Source of the DNA: Pogona vitticeps | Lineage: Eukaryota; Chordata; Lepidosauria; Squamata; Agamidae | Assembly: GCF_051106095.1 (NCBI RefSeq) | Contig: NC_135783.1 | Coordinates: forward strand, 306,033,322 to 306,097,321 | Length of the DNA stretch: 64,000 nucleotides | Direction of reading: 5' to 3' | Shown: positions 47,651 through 60,450 of the stretch, piece after piece | Position numbering within the stretch: position 1 is the stretch's first letter | How the letters are laid out: each line of letters begins with the position of its first letter | Program-made: the position numbers and the translations under genes | The notes under the pieces: model-generated | Database searches by the model: none | What the model was told of the DNA's origin: nothing | The model's input: the letters and a program-made list of their open reading frames with translations, nothing else

Positions 47651-48734
47651 AAAATTTATTTATTTATTTATTTTATTTATTTAATTTATATGCCGCCCAC
47701 ACTACCCAAAGGTCTCTAACTAAAAATGAAGGGTTTTTAATTGAGGGCATTTTGCTTAGGGGACATTGGACATTTATTACAAGCTGGGGTTAGCCATTGA
47801 AATGGATAGGCAATAAATCTGGACAGTTAGAAAGTACTACACTAAATTTTACATTAGGGAACTTATATTTTACAGAGTCTGTCAATGACTACTGACATAC
47901 GAAGTCATGGAAAATTAAATAGCCTCTATTGGATTTGATGGCTGAATGCAACTCCATATTTAGTTATTTTGGGTATAGAGTCCCTGCAGGATACAAAACG
48001 CTGAACAAAATTTACTCTTGGTTTGATCTATCAGAGATTTTTTTTTCCTTCTTACTCTACAAACATGTGACTACTTAGCCAATGAGAGTCCTCAGGAAAC
48101 TGGAAATTTCAAAAGTAGATGTCTGATGGTGCTCTTATCAGTATTTTTAGAACCATGATATGTATTCAATTTTCTCTCATTTGAGTTTTGCTTAAATACA
48201 TATTACCAAATTTCTGTTTCCTAATTTCTCTGTGTTGATCTGTTTGCCCTCTGTAAAACAAAAGCAAACAACATTTTTACCCAATGTCTGAAATCCTGTT
48301 TATGTAAGTTCCAATGTATAGGGCTAATAATACCATCAGTCTTATGCCATGGAACGTACATAAACAGGATTACAGCCATTAACAAAAGACATGGGGATGT
48401 GGTTGAGGTGGGAAGAATTTGTTCTTGTTACAATTCACTGCAAAACATCAATGGCTTAGATGGTACACATAAATGATAAGAACAAACTGATATTGCCAGT
48501 AATTAGGCTATGTATACTATCAATTAAAGCCAGGAGTATCAGACAGTGTTTCTTTACTGATGGACTATCATGTCATTATGTGTTTAAAAAAGCATAAGGA
48601 TATATATAGTACATATATTATATGTATTATATTATTTAATATGTATTATTTTGTTATTCTGTTGTTTGTTCATCTGCTGTAAACCACCCAGAGTGGCCCT
48701 GGCTGCCAGATGGGAGGTATATTATTCTTATCCT

Positions 48735-48737
48735 TTT

Positions 48738-48770
<33 letters not shown>
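48735..48770. repeat. (TTG)n tail of a LINE end
   Basis: Follows TAAACCACCCAGAGTGGCCC...GGGAGGTATATTATTC (48678-48730), a plus-strand L2/CR1 3' end whose tail is this (TTG)n run. Confidence 0.75.
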
Positions 48771-48771
<1 letters not shown>

Positions 48772-49375
48772 GGAGTTTCACCAGAAAACAAGCCAAATGC
48801 TGTTGCCAGTGTAAGGAACAGCAGTAACCAACCAAAATACTGAATTGTAAAGCCATCCTGTTCAAAGAAAAGTTTATAGCTTGCCTATAATAAATTTTAA
48901 AAGAGGCTGTGAAACAAATATGTATCTCCATGCAAGAAGACTGCTTCCAGTATTTATTTTAATAAACAGCAAATATCTGAACATACATTGTTAATTAGGT
49001 AATTGTTTACTAACAGAATCCAGTGAAATAATTGTTCAGGAAAGGTAAACATCACAACATGCATATAAATACAATAATGTGAAATGTTTAAAATCCCCCT
49101 CCTTTTCATTTGCTTCTTAAGGCCATTTTAACTCTTGACTGTTGAAATTATTATTATTATTCATATGTTTGCTTCAGATCCAGGAAAACAGAAAGATCCT
49201 ATCACTATTACTTAATAAAAAGCAGAATTGGGTTTTCATGTTTCAAGGAAAAAGAAATATTATAAATCCAGCTGCTCTTAAGTGATAATTATATAATCAG
49301 TAAACATACAGCCACTATGAGATTTAAATCACTGATTATATACAAGCAGGATTAGAGCTTTCCGTGAAGTTTCAT

Positions 49376-49474
49376 TCAGTTTCCAGTCTCTTTTTCTTCA
49401 TCTGAAAAATGTGGGACAGACTTCTTTGCCACAACATTGTCCAGCCTTTGTCCTTGAAGATACGGATTTACACT
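49376..49474 (-). CDS. SCG5: SCG5 last coding exon (CT inhibitory peptide)
   Basis: Acceptor TTTTTTCAG (AG at 49476-49475) precedes 32 codons and a TGA stop at 49378-49376. The product begins [19 protein letters not shown], the PC2-inhibiting CT peptide with its essential Lys-Lys pair, and ends [14 protein letters not shown]. The 3' UTR continues to lower coordinates; a possible AATAAA on the minus strand lies near 48953-48958, about 420 bases after the stop, but I cannot confirm the end. Confidence 0.95.
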   Translation of the reverse strand, partial: SVNPYLQGQRLDNVVAKKSVPHFSDEEKETGN

Positions 49475-52400
49475 CTGAAAAAATATATATTTTCAACATG
49501 ATTAAGAATGGAAGAGTCCAGGAACACATCCTATACTATATTCTAATATATTATACATTTACACCAGTAATTCTCAAAATAGCACACCATGACATAATTA
49601 CTAGTATGAACTGAATTTTAAATCAAACGTCTCCTGAAAGCCTCTAGTAGTCAGAGATGAAGGAGGATTCTTGCCCCATCTCTACAAAATCCACTGTTTT
49701 GTCCTGACCCCAACTTCTTACAGTCAGTCTCCCTCTGAATTATACAATTTGACTGGCATGATATGACAAATCAAGTGCAGAAATAGGACTTGGAGGACTC
49801 CGATTCAATCACTTGTGGTGTCTCAGCCTGACCTATCTCATAAAAAAGGGGAACCTTGCACAACGCCATGGGTCCATAAGGAAGAAATGCAGGATATTAA
49901 TCAATCAGTCAGCCAGGCAATTATGTATTGGTTAGATCTGGGTCACTTAATCATTCCTGATAAACAGAGGCAATGCCTTCTTAAACAGTGAAAGATGGAT
50001 ACAAAGCCTGGGGGGTGGGGGTTCCTTTGCTGGCAAGCAGTGCTTATTCTTCTGCCCTCTAAAGGTAAGCCTCAAGGATGCTGAAAGGAAGGACAAATAT
50101 TTAATTTAAAAAAACTACTTGCCTCATTTTGGCTAGAGAAACACTGGCTTAAACAGAAGAACTTTCTGTGAAGGTGGTTTTGCTTATCACAGGTATTTTC
50201 TGCAAGTATGGACCATGTCCAGATGTTAATTTGGACATGATCTATTTCTGGTTATTTGTAGATGTCTATTTATAGTTATTTCACCAATCTGATTTTACTC
50301 TTCATTATGATCCTATGTGAAGGCACTAAAATGAAATCAAGTTGTGTTTTGTAAATTACCCTTTTCTTCCTTTTCAGTCCACCCTTCATTTTCTCAAAGA
50401 GTAGATTCTTATTCTGAAAACGAAAAAAGAAAGAAATACAAAATATGGATCAAATTTTGTAACTCTTCTTTTTAAGCAAGACTTTGTGTCATCTAAATAT
50501 TAGCATATGAATATTTTGGAAAGCAGCTTGGGAGAGAATGCCATGTTGGTGGAAAGATAAACCACAAGAAAATATTTGAATTACTATAGTTATTAATAAA
50601 ATATTTTTGCTATTCTTCTGGGATATTCAGTGTCATCAACTATTATACAAATTGGAATATATGATGATTTAAAATTGCATGATGGTTTTAATCTTAACTG
50701 TCTCAGCAAGCAAGGAGTCAGAGTGGAAAAACGGCTGAGCAGAAAAGCATATGCTCTTCATGGGTAAGGACCCAGACAGATAAATCATTTAAAATTGTAA
50801 GGAATAACAGAATTGCTAGCTTGGGGAGACAGTCCTTTGTTCAAATATCAGAAAAATGGGTTTTGCTTTTGGACAACAAATCCTAGAATCCTCCAATTAG
50901 CATGGTCATGATAACTGAAAAATGCTGGCAATTTTAGCTCTTTCCAAACTCATTTTTATGAAGCAGTCATTACTGATGGCTTTGGATTGGATCTTACATC
51001 TCTCGGACCCCTGATCAGCTCTACAAGGCTGGAAGACCCTTCTGAGCTGATCCATGAAAGGAGGAGAGAAGAAGTTAAAGATTCACTGCACAAGTTGAAG
51101 TTCACCTGTGTGCTGATGGATGTCACACATAAATTGCACATATTTTGAATACTTTTAAAAGAGGGGAGGAAAGTTGACATCACCCTCCCAGATTTTGTTT
51201 ACTTATTATTATTTATTTGTTATTTAAGTTGCTTGCTTATTTATTTATTTATTAGATTTACATCTTACCTTTCCCCTAAAAATCAGGACTCAAGATTGCT
51301 AATGATAAAATGATTAAAAATAAATAAAATTTTAAAATGTGTAACTGCTTTTTTTAAAAAGAACTTTAAAGAGCTATTAAAATGACGGGAATTCCTGAAA
51401 TGGAAGTTGTATTCCAGTTAACATGCCTGAAGATCAGGAATTATGGGAGCTGTAGTCCAACAACATCTGGAGGAAAACAGGGTTGTCACCCTGCTATGGA
51501 GAATTCTTGTATCAGTTGCTTTTCCCTGTTTTATTTTTTTAACCATTTACTCAAGCTGCTAAGCTTCCCTAATAAACATCCCTAAAACAGAAACAAAAAC
51601 AGTGTTTGGTCTAGAATGTTTTTAGCAGATTGATCTTTCGAAATTTCCCAAAGATATCTTGGCAGACAGAAGACCTCTATGAAAAGAGGAAAAGAAAGCA
51701 ATGACTATGAATGACCCCAGCCTATACAAGTGTTTCCACATACTGTATTGCTATATTTCATCAATGCAGTGAGCTCAAATAGAGTCTGGAATGTCAAACC
51801 AACACTCAACAGATTTGCTTTCAGTTGGGATTATAGTGTGGAAACCAAAACATTAAAAAAGTATAAGAAAAAGAGATTAGGAGAAAAGCTATATTTTAAA
51901 AAGCAGAATGCCCTGTCATTGTTATATAAATAACTGACCCTAACATCATAATCCCCTTCATGGATTGCTGCCTTGTCGTGGCGAAGGGGCTTGAGTAACT
52001 GAGAGAAGCTATGGGCTATGCCGTGCAGGGACACCCAAGACGGACAGGACATAGTGGAGAGTTCTGACTAAACGCGATCCACCTGGAGTAGGAAATGACA
52101 ATGCCACTCCAGTATCTTTCCCAAGAACGCCCCATGATCAGAAACAAAAGGCTAAAAGATATGACGCTGGAAGATGGGCCTCTCAGGTCAAAAGGAACCT
52201 GGAATGTAAGATCTATGAACCCTGGTAACTTGGAGGTGGTCAAACAGGAAATTGCAAGAATAAACATCAACATCCTGGGCATCAGTGAACTAAAATGGAC
52301 ACGAATGGGCGAATTCAGCTCAGATGATTATCATATCTACTATTGTGGGCAAGAATCCTGTAGAAGGAATGGCGTAGTCCTCATAGTCAACAAAAGAGTG

Positions 52401-54769
52401 GGAAAAGCTGTAATCGGATCATTTCGTTTTAGTCGTTTAGTCGTGCTGTTAAGGTGCTACATTCAATATGCCAGCAAGTTTGGAAAACTCAACAGTGGCC
52501 AGAGGATTGGAAAAGATCAGTCTACATCCCAATCCCAAAGAAAGGCAATGCCAAAGAATGCTTCCACTACCGTACAGTTGCACTCATTTCACACGCTATC
52601 AAGGTTATGCTCAAAATCCTACAAGGTAGGCTTCAGCAGTATGTGGACCGAGAACTCTCAGAAGTACAAGCTGGATTCTGAAAGGGCAGAGGAACTACAG
52701 ACCAAATTGCTAACATGTGCTGGATTATGGAGAAAGCCAGAGAGTTCCAGAAAAATATCTACTTCTGCTTCATTGACTACACAAAAGCCTTTGACTGTGT
52801 GGACCACAGCAAACTATGGCAAGTCCTTAAAGAAATGGGAGTGCCTGGCCACCTTATCGATCTCCTGAGAAACGTATAGGTGGGACAGGAAGCAACAGTT
52901 AGAACTGGATATGGAACAACTGATTGGTTCAAAATTGGGAAAGGAGTACGACAAGGCTGTATATTGTCCCCCGGCTTATTCAATTTATATGCAGAATACA
53001 TCATGCGAAAGGCTGGAATTAAGATTGCTGGAAGAAATATCAACAACCTCCGATATGCAGATGATACCACTCTGATGGCAGAAATTGAGGAGGAATTAAT
53101 GAACCTTGTAATGAGGGTGAAAGAGGAGAGTGCAAAAAATGGCCTGAAACTCAACATCAAAAAAACTAAGATCATGGCCACTGGTCCCATCACCTCCTGG
53201 GAAATAGAAGGGGAAGTTACGGAGGCAGTGACAGACTTTACTTTCTTAGGCTCATCACTGCAGATGGAGTCAGCAGCCATGAAATTAAAAGACGCCTGCT
53301 TCTTGGTAGGAAAGCAATGACAAACCTTGACAGCATCTTAAAAAGCAGAGACATGACCTTGCCAACAAAAGTCCGAATAGTAAAAGCTATGGTTTTCCCT
53401 GTCGTGATGTATGGAAGTGAGAGCTGGACCATAAAGAAAGCAGACCGCCGAAGAACTGATGCCTTTGAATTTGGTGCTGGAGGAGGCTCTTGAGAGTCCC
53501 CTGGACTGCAAGGAGAACAAACCTATCAATTCTAAAGGAAATCAACCCTGAGTGCTCACTGGGAGGACAGATCCTGAAGCTGAGGCTCCAGTACTTTGGC
53601 TATCTCATGAGAGGAGAAGACTCCTTGGAAAAGATCTTGATGTTAGGAAAGTGTGACGGCAAGAGGAGAAGGGGACAACAGAGGATGAGATGGTTGGACA
53701 GTGTCTGCGAAGCAACCAACATGAAATTGACACAACTACGGGAGGCAGTGGAAGATAGGAGGGCCTGACGTGCTCTGGTCCATGGGGTCACAAAGAGTCG
53801 GACACGACTAAATGACTAAACGAACGAACGAACATCATAGTATGTACACAAAAGTAGTGAAAGTGACAAAACAATTATTTCTGAAAAAAATCTGGATTTG
53901 TGTGAAACAAATGGACTAGAGAGCTAAAGGTTTGTGCCAAGCATTATCTGTTTCTCTTGTTGACTTATATCCCAAGTTCACAAGGCATAACTTTTGCCTG
54001 ACCTCAACTATTTCATCTGAACTGAGCCCAAAAGACAAGAAAACTGAGATGAAATTGGCCAAGGAAAGGCATTCTTAGCCACAGTAATTTGTGCAAACTC
54101 ACTCAGGGGAAAAATCTATTTAATATGCAGAAAGACAACAACAGTAGTATACACTATTTCCTTTAGGAAACAATGATTTTTAGTTCCTCTTGACATATTA
54201 GTTTGCCTGAATCTCTATAAAAAGAAATTTCCTACCATTATTTTTTTTATATAAAGCCACAATTCAATTCAAGTTAGAAGTTGTATCTTGAAAGAAAAGA
54301 AACAGCTCAGCTGCTTTGGCTGAAGAAATATCATATTTTGTTTTGTCTGTCTGGGAATATTTTAAAACTATAACTAATGTTTAAATATAATAGGCAACAG
54401 AGTGCAGATAAGGTAATGAAAACTGATGTAGAATATTAACCCTGCAAGAATGGTAAATCTGAAAAGGTAGCATGCCCAATCAGTTCTACCTGTCCTACAA
54501 AGTGGCGGATTCAGATTTTTGAAGAGACACTGAACATCTCTTGCTCTCCTCTGAAGTGAACACTGTTCAGGAAAACTGCAGCTTTACTTGCATCTCACAA
54601 AAATGAGGAATTAAGAAGATGAGGAATTAAGAAAATTAGGAAAACAAGAATTAAAAAGTTTTTGCAGAGATTGATACCTAGAAAAAGTAAGGCAAGGTCT
54701 GAAAATAGTCTGCAGAGGGGCCAAGGATGCCTACATTTATTTTTATATATATATATTTATATATATATT

Positions 54770-54802
<33 letters not shown>

Positions 54803-54872
54803 ACACATACACACATACATATATATATACATACACATACATACACATACATACATACATATACATACATAC

Positions 54873-54907
<35 letters not shown>

Positions 54908-57900
54908 TGTATGTATGTATGTATGTATGTATGTATGTATATACATACATATATATCCCGCCTATCTGGTCGGGTCAGGACCACTCTAGGCGGCTAACAA
55001 CCATAAAAGTACAAGGAAAATACATAAACAATTTAAATAATAAAAGCCATACACAGAGTAAAAGAAACAATAGAAAAGGAAAGAAAAGGTGTCAGGGAAG
55101 GCCTGCCGAAACATCCATCCATCCATCCATCCATCCATCCATCCATCCATCCATCCATCCATCCATCCATCCATCCATCCATCCATCCATCCATCCATCC
55201 ATCCATCCATCCATCCATCCATCCATCCATCCATCCATCCATTTTATATTCTGCCTATCTAGTCCCACGGGACCACTCTAGGCAGCTTACAACAGGTATA
55301 TAACAATGTAATTAAAACAATTTTAAATGAGGGAAGAAACATTAGACAGGATGGGGGATGGGGGATAGGATGGGGGAAACACTAGGAGAGAAGAAAAGGG
55401 AAGATCAGGAATTAGCTGAGGGGAAGGCCTGCCGAAACATCAGTGTTTTTAGCTGATTTTTTTAAGTACCCAGCGAGGGAGCCGCGCGAATGTCAGGGGG
55501 AAGGTTATTCCAGAGGCGAGGAGCCACTGCCGAGAAGGCCCGATTTCTTGTCTTTCCCTTCCAGGCCTCCTTCGGTGTTAGGCTCCTCAGCCTCACCTCC
55601 TGGCTCGCACGAGTGACACGGGTAGACCTTGGTGGGAGTAGGCGTTCCGCCAGGTAACGAGGCCCTAAACCGTTTAGGGCTTTGTACGTGAGCATCAACA
55701 CTTTGAAGTTGATGCGGAATCGGATGGGCAGCCAATGCAATGCAGTCAGAGTGGGTGAGATGTGTTGGTATTTTTTCACTCCACTAAGTAACCTGGTCGC
55801 CGCATTCTGCACCACCTGTAGTTTCCGCAGCAGCCTCAAAGGTAGCCCCACGTAGAGCGCACTGCAGTGGTCTAATCTTGAGACTACGAGCGCATGCACC
55901 AAGGTGGTGAGTGCCCCCACATCAAGGTAGTGCCGCAGCTGTGCTAGCCGCCTGAGATGAAAAAAGGCGGTGCGGACCACCGACGCCACCTGGGATTCCA
56001 TGGGGGACTGCAGACCTCATCCCTGGCGGGCAGAGCCACCCCCCCAAAAAGAGAGGGAGTTTCCCGGATCCCCAGCTGTGGGGGGACCCACCCTCAGTAC
56101 CTCCGTCTTGTCCGGGTTATTTTCCAAATAAAGAAGTTGAAGCTTGAATGCCTTCAACTGATATGTACTGCACAGACCAGGATACATTTTTGGTTAGTGA
56201 TCTAAAAGCAGTGGATATGACATCTGTTCCTTTGTCAGATTCATGGCCAGATCACTTCCTGTTTAAGTTGTGACTGCCAGAAGCATCCTAAAAAAGCGTC
56301 CAACTCCCCCAAGAAGGTAATGGATTCTGATATATTTCTGAGGGCTCTGAAATATCTCTTGGTCAATACAATTAGCACTCCAGTTAAAGCCCTAATTGTT
56401 TTGAGAATTGCCAATATAGCTCCTTGCTATATTCCTCAGCTGAGCGCAATGAAGCAGATCGGAAGGAAGGCAGAGGAAAATTGATGATGGGTCTAATGAG
56501 ACATGCACAAGAAACATTATTGGTGAGAAGAGCAGCCATGGACAACTTTATGATTCTGGATGCCATGTTTACTTCTGAATAGGTTGCTTTAGTTGGGTCT
56601 CTAAGGCATGGCTGGGTTGTAATTCTGCCCCTACTTGGCCTGTGGGTTTTTTTTCCCCCAGAAAATGGTGCTGGAAGATAACTACTAAATCTCTTGTCAT
56701 GCTTAGAATTCTCTATAGAGTTTAACTTTTTTGTCTAATGCTGCTAAACATCTACATGACAATACCTGAACAGGTGACCAAGAATTTTGGTCTGAGATGT
56801 CATCACTATGCCAATTACACACAGTTTTATCTTTCATTTTAATGAGATGCAAGTAAAGCTACAATTATCCTGAACAGTGACTGGGTACAGTAGAAGTACT
56901 GTGGCCGGGTGTTTAATGACTGGTGTTCAGCCTGCTCTAGATGGAATCTCAAAGATTCAGGCAGTCTGGGGGTTATTCATACAGGGGCAAAAGTGAGTTC
57001 TCTGGCTTGAAGCAGCTTCTATAATCTTTTGGCTGACAAACCAGTTTTGACCTTATCATGCTCTAGTAACCTTGTCTATAGGTAACTGAAGATGCAATTT
57101 GGCCAAAACAGAGCTACAAGATCACTATTTATGGCTAGGTGTTTGACCATACTGTGCCTGTGCTTTGTCACCTGCATAAGCTCCAGCCCATGTCCATGTC
57201 TAAATTACAGTGCTCGTTTTAACTTTTAAAGCCCTCACAAGTTTGCAACCCAGATACCTGAAAGGCTTCCTGTTATATTTATTCACCCAAACCTAAAGGG
57301 CATCTTCAAAGCTTCGTTCATAAATAAACTGGGGTAGATGACCATTAAAGTGAGGGCATTTTCAGCTGTGAGGCCTTGATTATCAAATACCTGGAGAGGT
57401 TTGGTTGATGCCAACCATGTGGATTTTGAAGACCTTTTGAAGACACAGGGATTTTTAAATAATTCATATAGCCCAGGCCAATCAGTTTTTAAAATCTTTT
57501 TTTAACTTTTGTCTTGCTGTGAATGTTGTCGAATGGCTGCTTCTGATTTTACAGACTTTTGCTTATATTTTGTTTTGCAATATGTATATTTGTTTAGTTT
57601 ACCCTAGTCAGAGAACATAACTGAAAGCTGATCAGAGGATATCACATGATGGTATACATATGCCATGAATGACTGAGAGAGTGAATGAGAGAAAGAGTGA
57701 ATGATCAACCAAAGTTAATTTTTTTAATCCACAGATGTCACTGAGAGGGTTAATTATGTACCTAGATTTGTTCCATTGAAACCAGTGGAACTAACTTTGG
57801 TTGCATCATGTTTTAAAATGCCAGGAAGACATCTATGGACACAAGTACTTGATAGCTCTCAAACTATTATTTCAAAATGAAGCTGGCATAAGTAGTTCTT

Positions 57901-60411
57901 AAAACTGCAAAAATTATGTTCAATTTCACACAATATAGTCTCTAAAGTGCCAGTCATTGGTTTCTGTCTTCTATTGATTAAAAGTTTAGAAATCTAGTAA
58001 GTGGTTAACGCTATAAATCTAAAACCAAGTCAGCCTAATTGCTGTGAGTGTGGCTAGAGCAAACAATGTCAACTGGTACATTTAACTGAACACAGACAGG
58101 TTTTAGGCTATAATGAAGAAAACAGAAAACTTTATAGCAACCTTGCAAGGCGGCCTACTTTATTCTGCAATCACGAACTGTGGAGGACAATTTTAGATAC
58201 ACCCATGCACAAACATATAATTCTGCATATGTCAAACATACTCTAGATTAATGTCTCACAATCCAGATCCAAAGATCTAAATGGCTCACAGTACAACACA
58301 GTGCATTATGCATCTAATACTTAAGGAGCATGAACATTTTCCCCTCCCAGAAGCAAAACCCTTTAAGGGAAAGATCGGAACTTTAGAGACATAGTAATGC
58401 TTCCTTAATAGCTTTGCAATAATATCACGTCTAGCTGATTCAACAGTTATTTGGAATGTCACGAACTGAATCAACATTTACGCACCCATTTGCCCATGCT
58501 GGAATAGTCATGTTCTGGATCAAAAAGGTGTTGGTGAAGTTGGTACTCTTTGCTGAACTGTGCTGTATCTGGAGTGTTTTCAAGGCATCCATCATCAACT
58601 GCAAAAACATTTTGGGAAACCTGAGCTACTTGGCATATTTTAAATTATATATCAAGGAAACTACATTAAGAACACATGCAATGGATTTTATCATAAATGG
58701 GTAGGAAATAAGAAAATGATTCATTTTTCTTGGAAACTAGAATCTTGGGTTAATTTAAAGCAATTTCCACAAGTACTCAGAACAGACAGAAAATGAAAGT
58801 TTCCTTCCCGCCCAGTTTTTTCCTGTAGGGCTCCAGGTTAATATGGCGGTAGAACAAACTATTTTTCATATATTAACTTAGAACTGTATATTTGTATCAA
58901 TAAACTTCTTGATTATGCACTTTTTATTTTGTACAGTGGTGCCTCGACTTACGAACATCCCTACTTATGACCATTTCGAGTTACGACCAGCTCCAGCCAC
59001 AAAAGTTTGCTTCTACTTACGACCGGCGCTTCCATTTACGAACAGAAAAAGGCAGGAAATTCAAATTGCTAACTGTAGGTGGCGACGAGGCTGCTTCTTT
59101 GTAGCTCTTTCACCCCAGCAGTTAGAGAGTGTGCGTCGTTGTCGTAGGCTTGGGACTGCCTCCTTCTGCTTCTGAGAGCGTGTGTGTGTCTTTGCAGGGA
59201 GGCTTTGGGCTGCCTTGTAAGGTAAGGTGCTATTTTTTGCTTTTTAAAAACTGATCTGGGTGTTTTTGCAGCATGGTTTTGAGCTGGGGGGCTTATGTTT
59301 CTGTGCTGTGATGGTTCTTACGGGGTTTGGTTGTTATTTGGTTTCCCCCCATTTCCGATGGGTCTTGGGGTTTTTTGTTGCTTTTTGGGGGGGAGTTTCC
59401 CCATTTCCGATGGGTCTTGGGGGGGTTGTTGCTTTTTGGAGTGTTTTTTCCCCATTTCCGATGGGTCTTGGGGGTTTGGTTGCTTTTTGGGGTGGTTTCC
59501 CCATTTCCGATGGGTCTTATGGAGATGTTTGTATTTTGGTTTCCCCCCATTTCTGATGGGTCTTGGGGGATTTGGTTGCTTTTTGTGGGGGTTTCCCCAT
59601 TTCCGATGGGTCCTGCATGCTTCCCATGGTTTTTCCTGTTTTCTTTGCATTTCCAACCTGCCCCCTTTGTTCTCTGTGCATTTCCGATCTGCTCTGTTTG
59701 TTTTCTGTGCGTTTCCAATGGGTCTTGCACACTTGAGTGCTTTTCTCCCCCCCCCCCCGCCACCCTTCAGCCGGAAGGGATTAATTGCGTTTCCAATTAG
59801 TCTTGAAGTCATTTTTTTGTGATTTTTCGAGTTACATCCATCTTCTGGAACGGATTATGGCTGCAAGTGGAGGCACCACTGTAGTTGGTTGCAGGCAAAC
59901 TGTAGATTTGCTGACTTTTCTATACAAGTGTGGGTATATATACATTCATAGGCATGTAGGTAAGTACAAGTATTCTGGACTTTGCAAATGATTCAACCTG
60001 CAAGTGCAAGATCACTGCTCTGCTTCTACTCAGAAGATCAGCATTTGGTAATCAGCTGAGCATTAGCCAGAAGGTATGTGTATATTTCTAATATGTCAAC
60101 TAACACTGGGAAAAATGGTAATGTGACACCTCTTGTGTTACAACAAAGCTTAACTACTGGTGTGTTCCAAAGCACTTGAAAAAGTTCTGTTCCCTTGCAC
60201 AGAACACAGAATATAAATTAGGGCTGGTTTTTCATTATACAGATGTGAGTGGGCAAAATGCAAAATAATGGGAGAGGTTCATAGGCAATGGCAGAATCTA
60301 TCTCCTTGAAAGTAATGGGACTATATCACACTGTCTGGTAAGTAAATACAGTAGGACCCCCATATCTGCCTTGGATTGGTTCCGTGGATACTGAAAACCG
60401 TGGATAACAGT

Positions 60412-60450
<39 letters not shown>

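Noticed and set aside
49411-49614. Plus-strand 67-codon frame over the last SCG5 exon
   Set aside because: Antisense to a well-supported exon; the peptide has no recognisable feature.
54662-55281. Frames with [14 protein letters not shown] and SIHPSIHP repeats
   Set aside because: Translation of TA, ATGT and ATCC arrays.
59338-59640. Regularly spaced repeat that could look like a CRISPR array
   Set aside because: The 46-52-base units are repeated throughout with no unique spacers, and this is animal DNA inside a transposon.
59260-59822. Frames of 98-175 codons with FPHFRWVLG or SEMGKPP repeats
   Set aside because: They read through the 50-bp minisatellite of a non-coding transposon.
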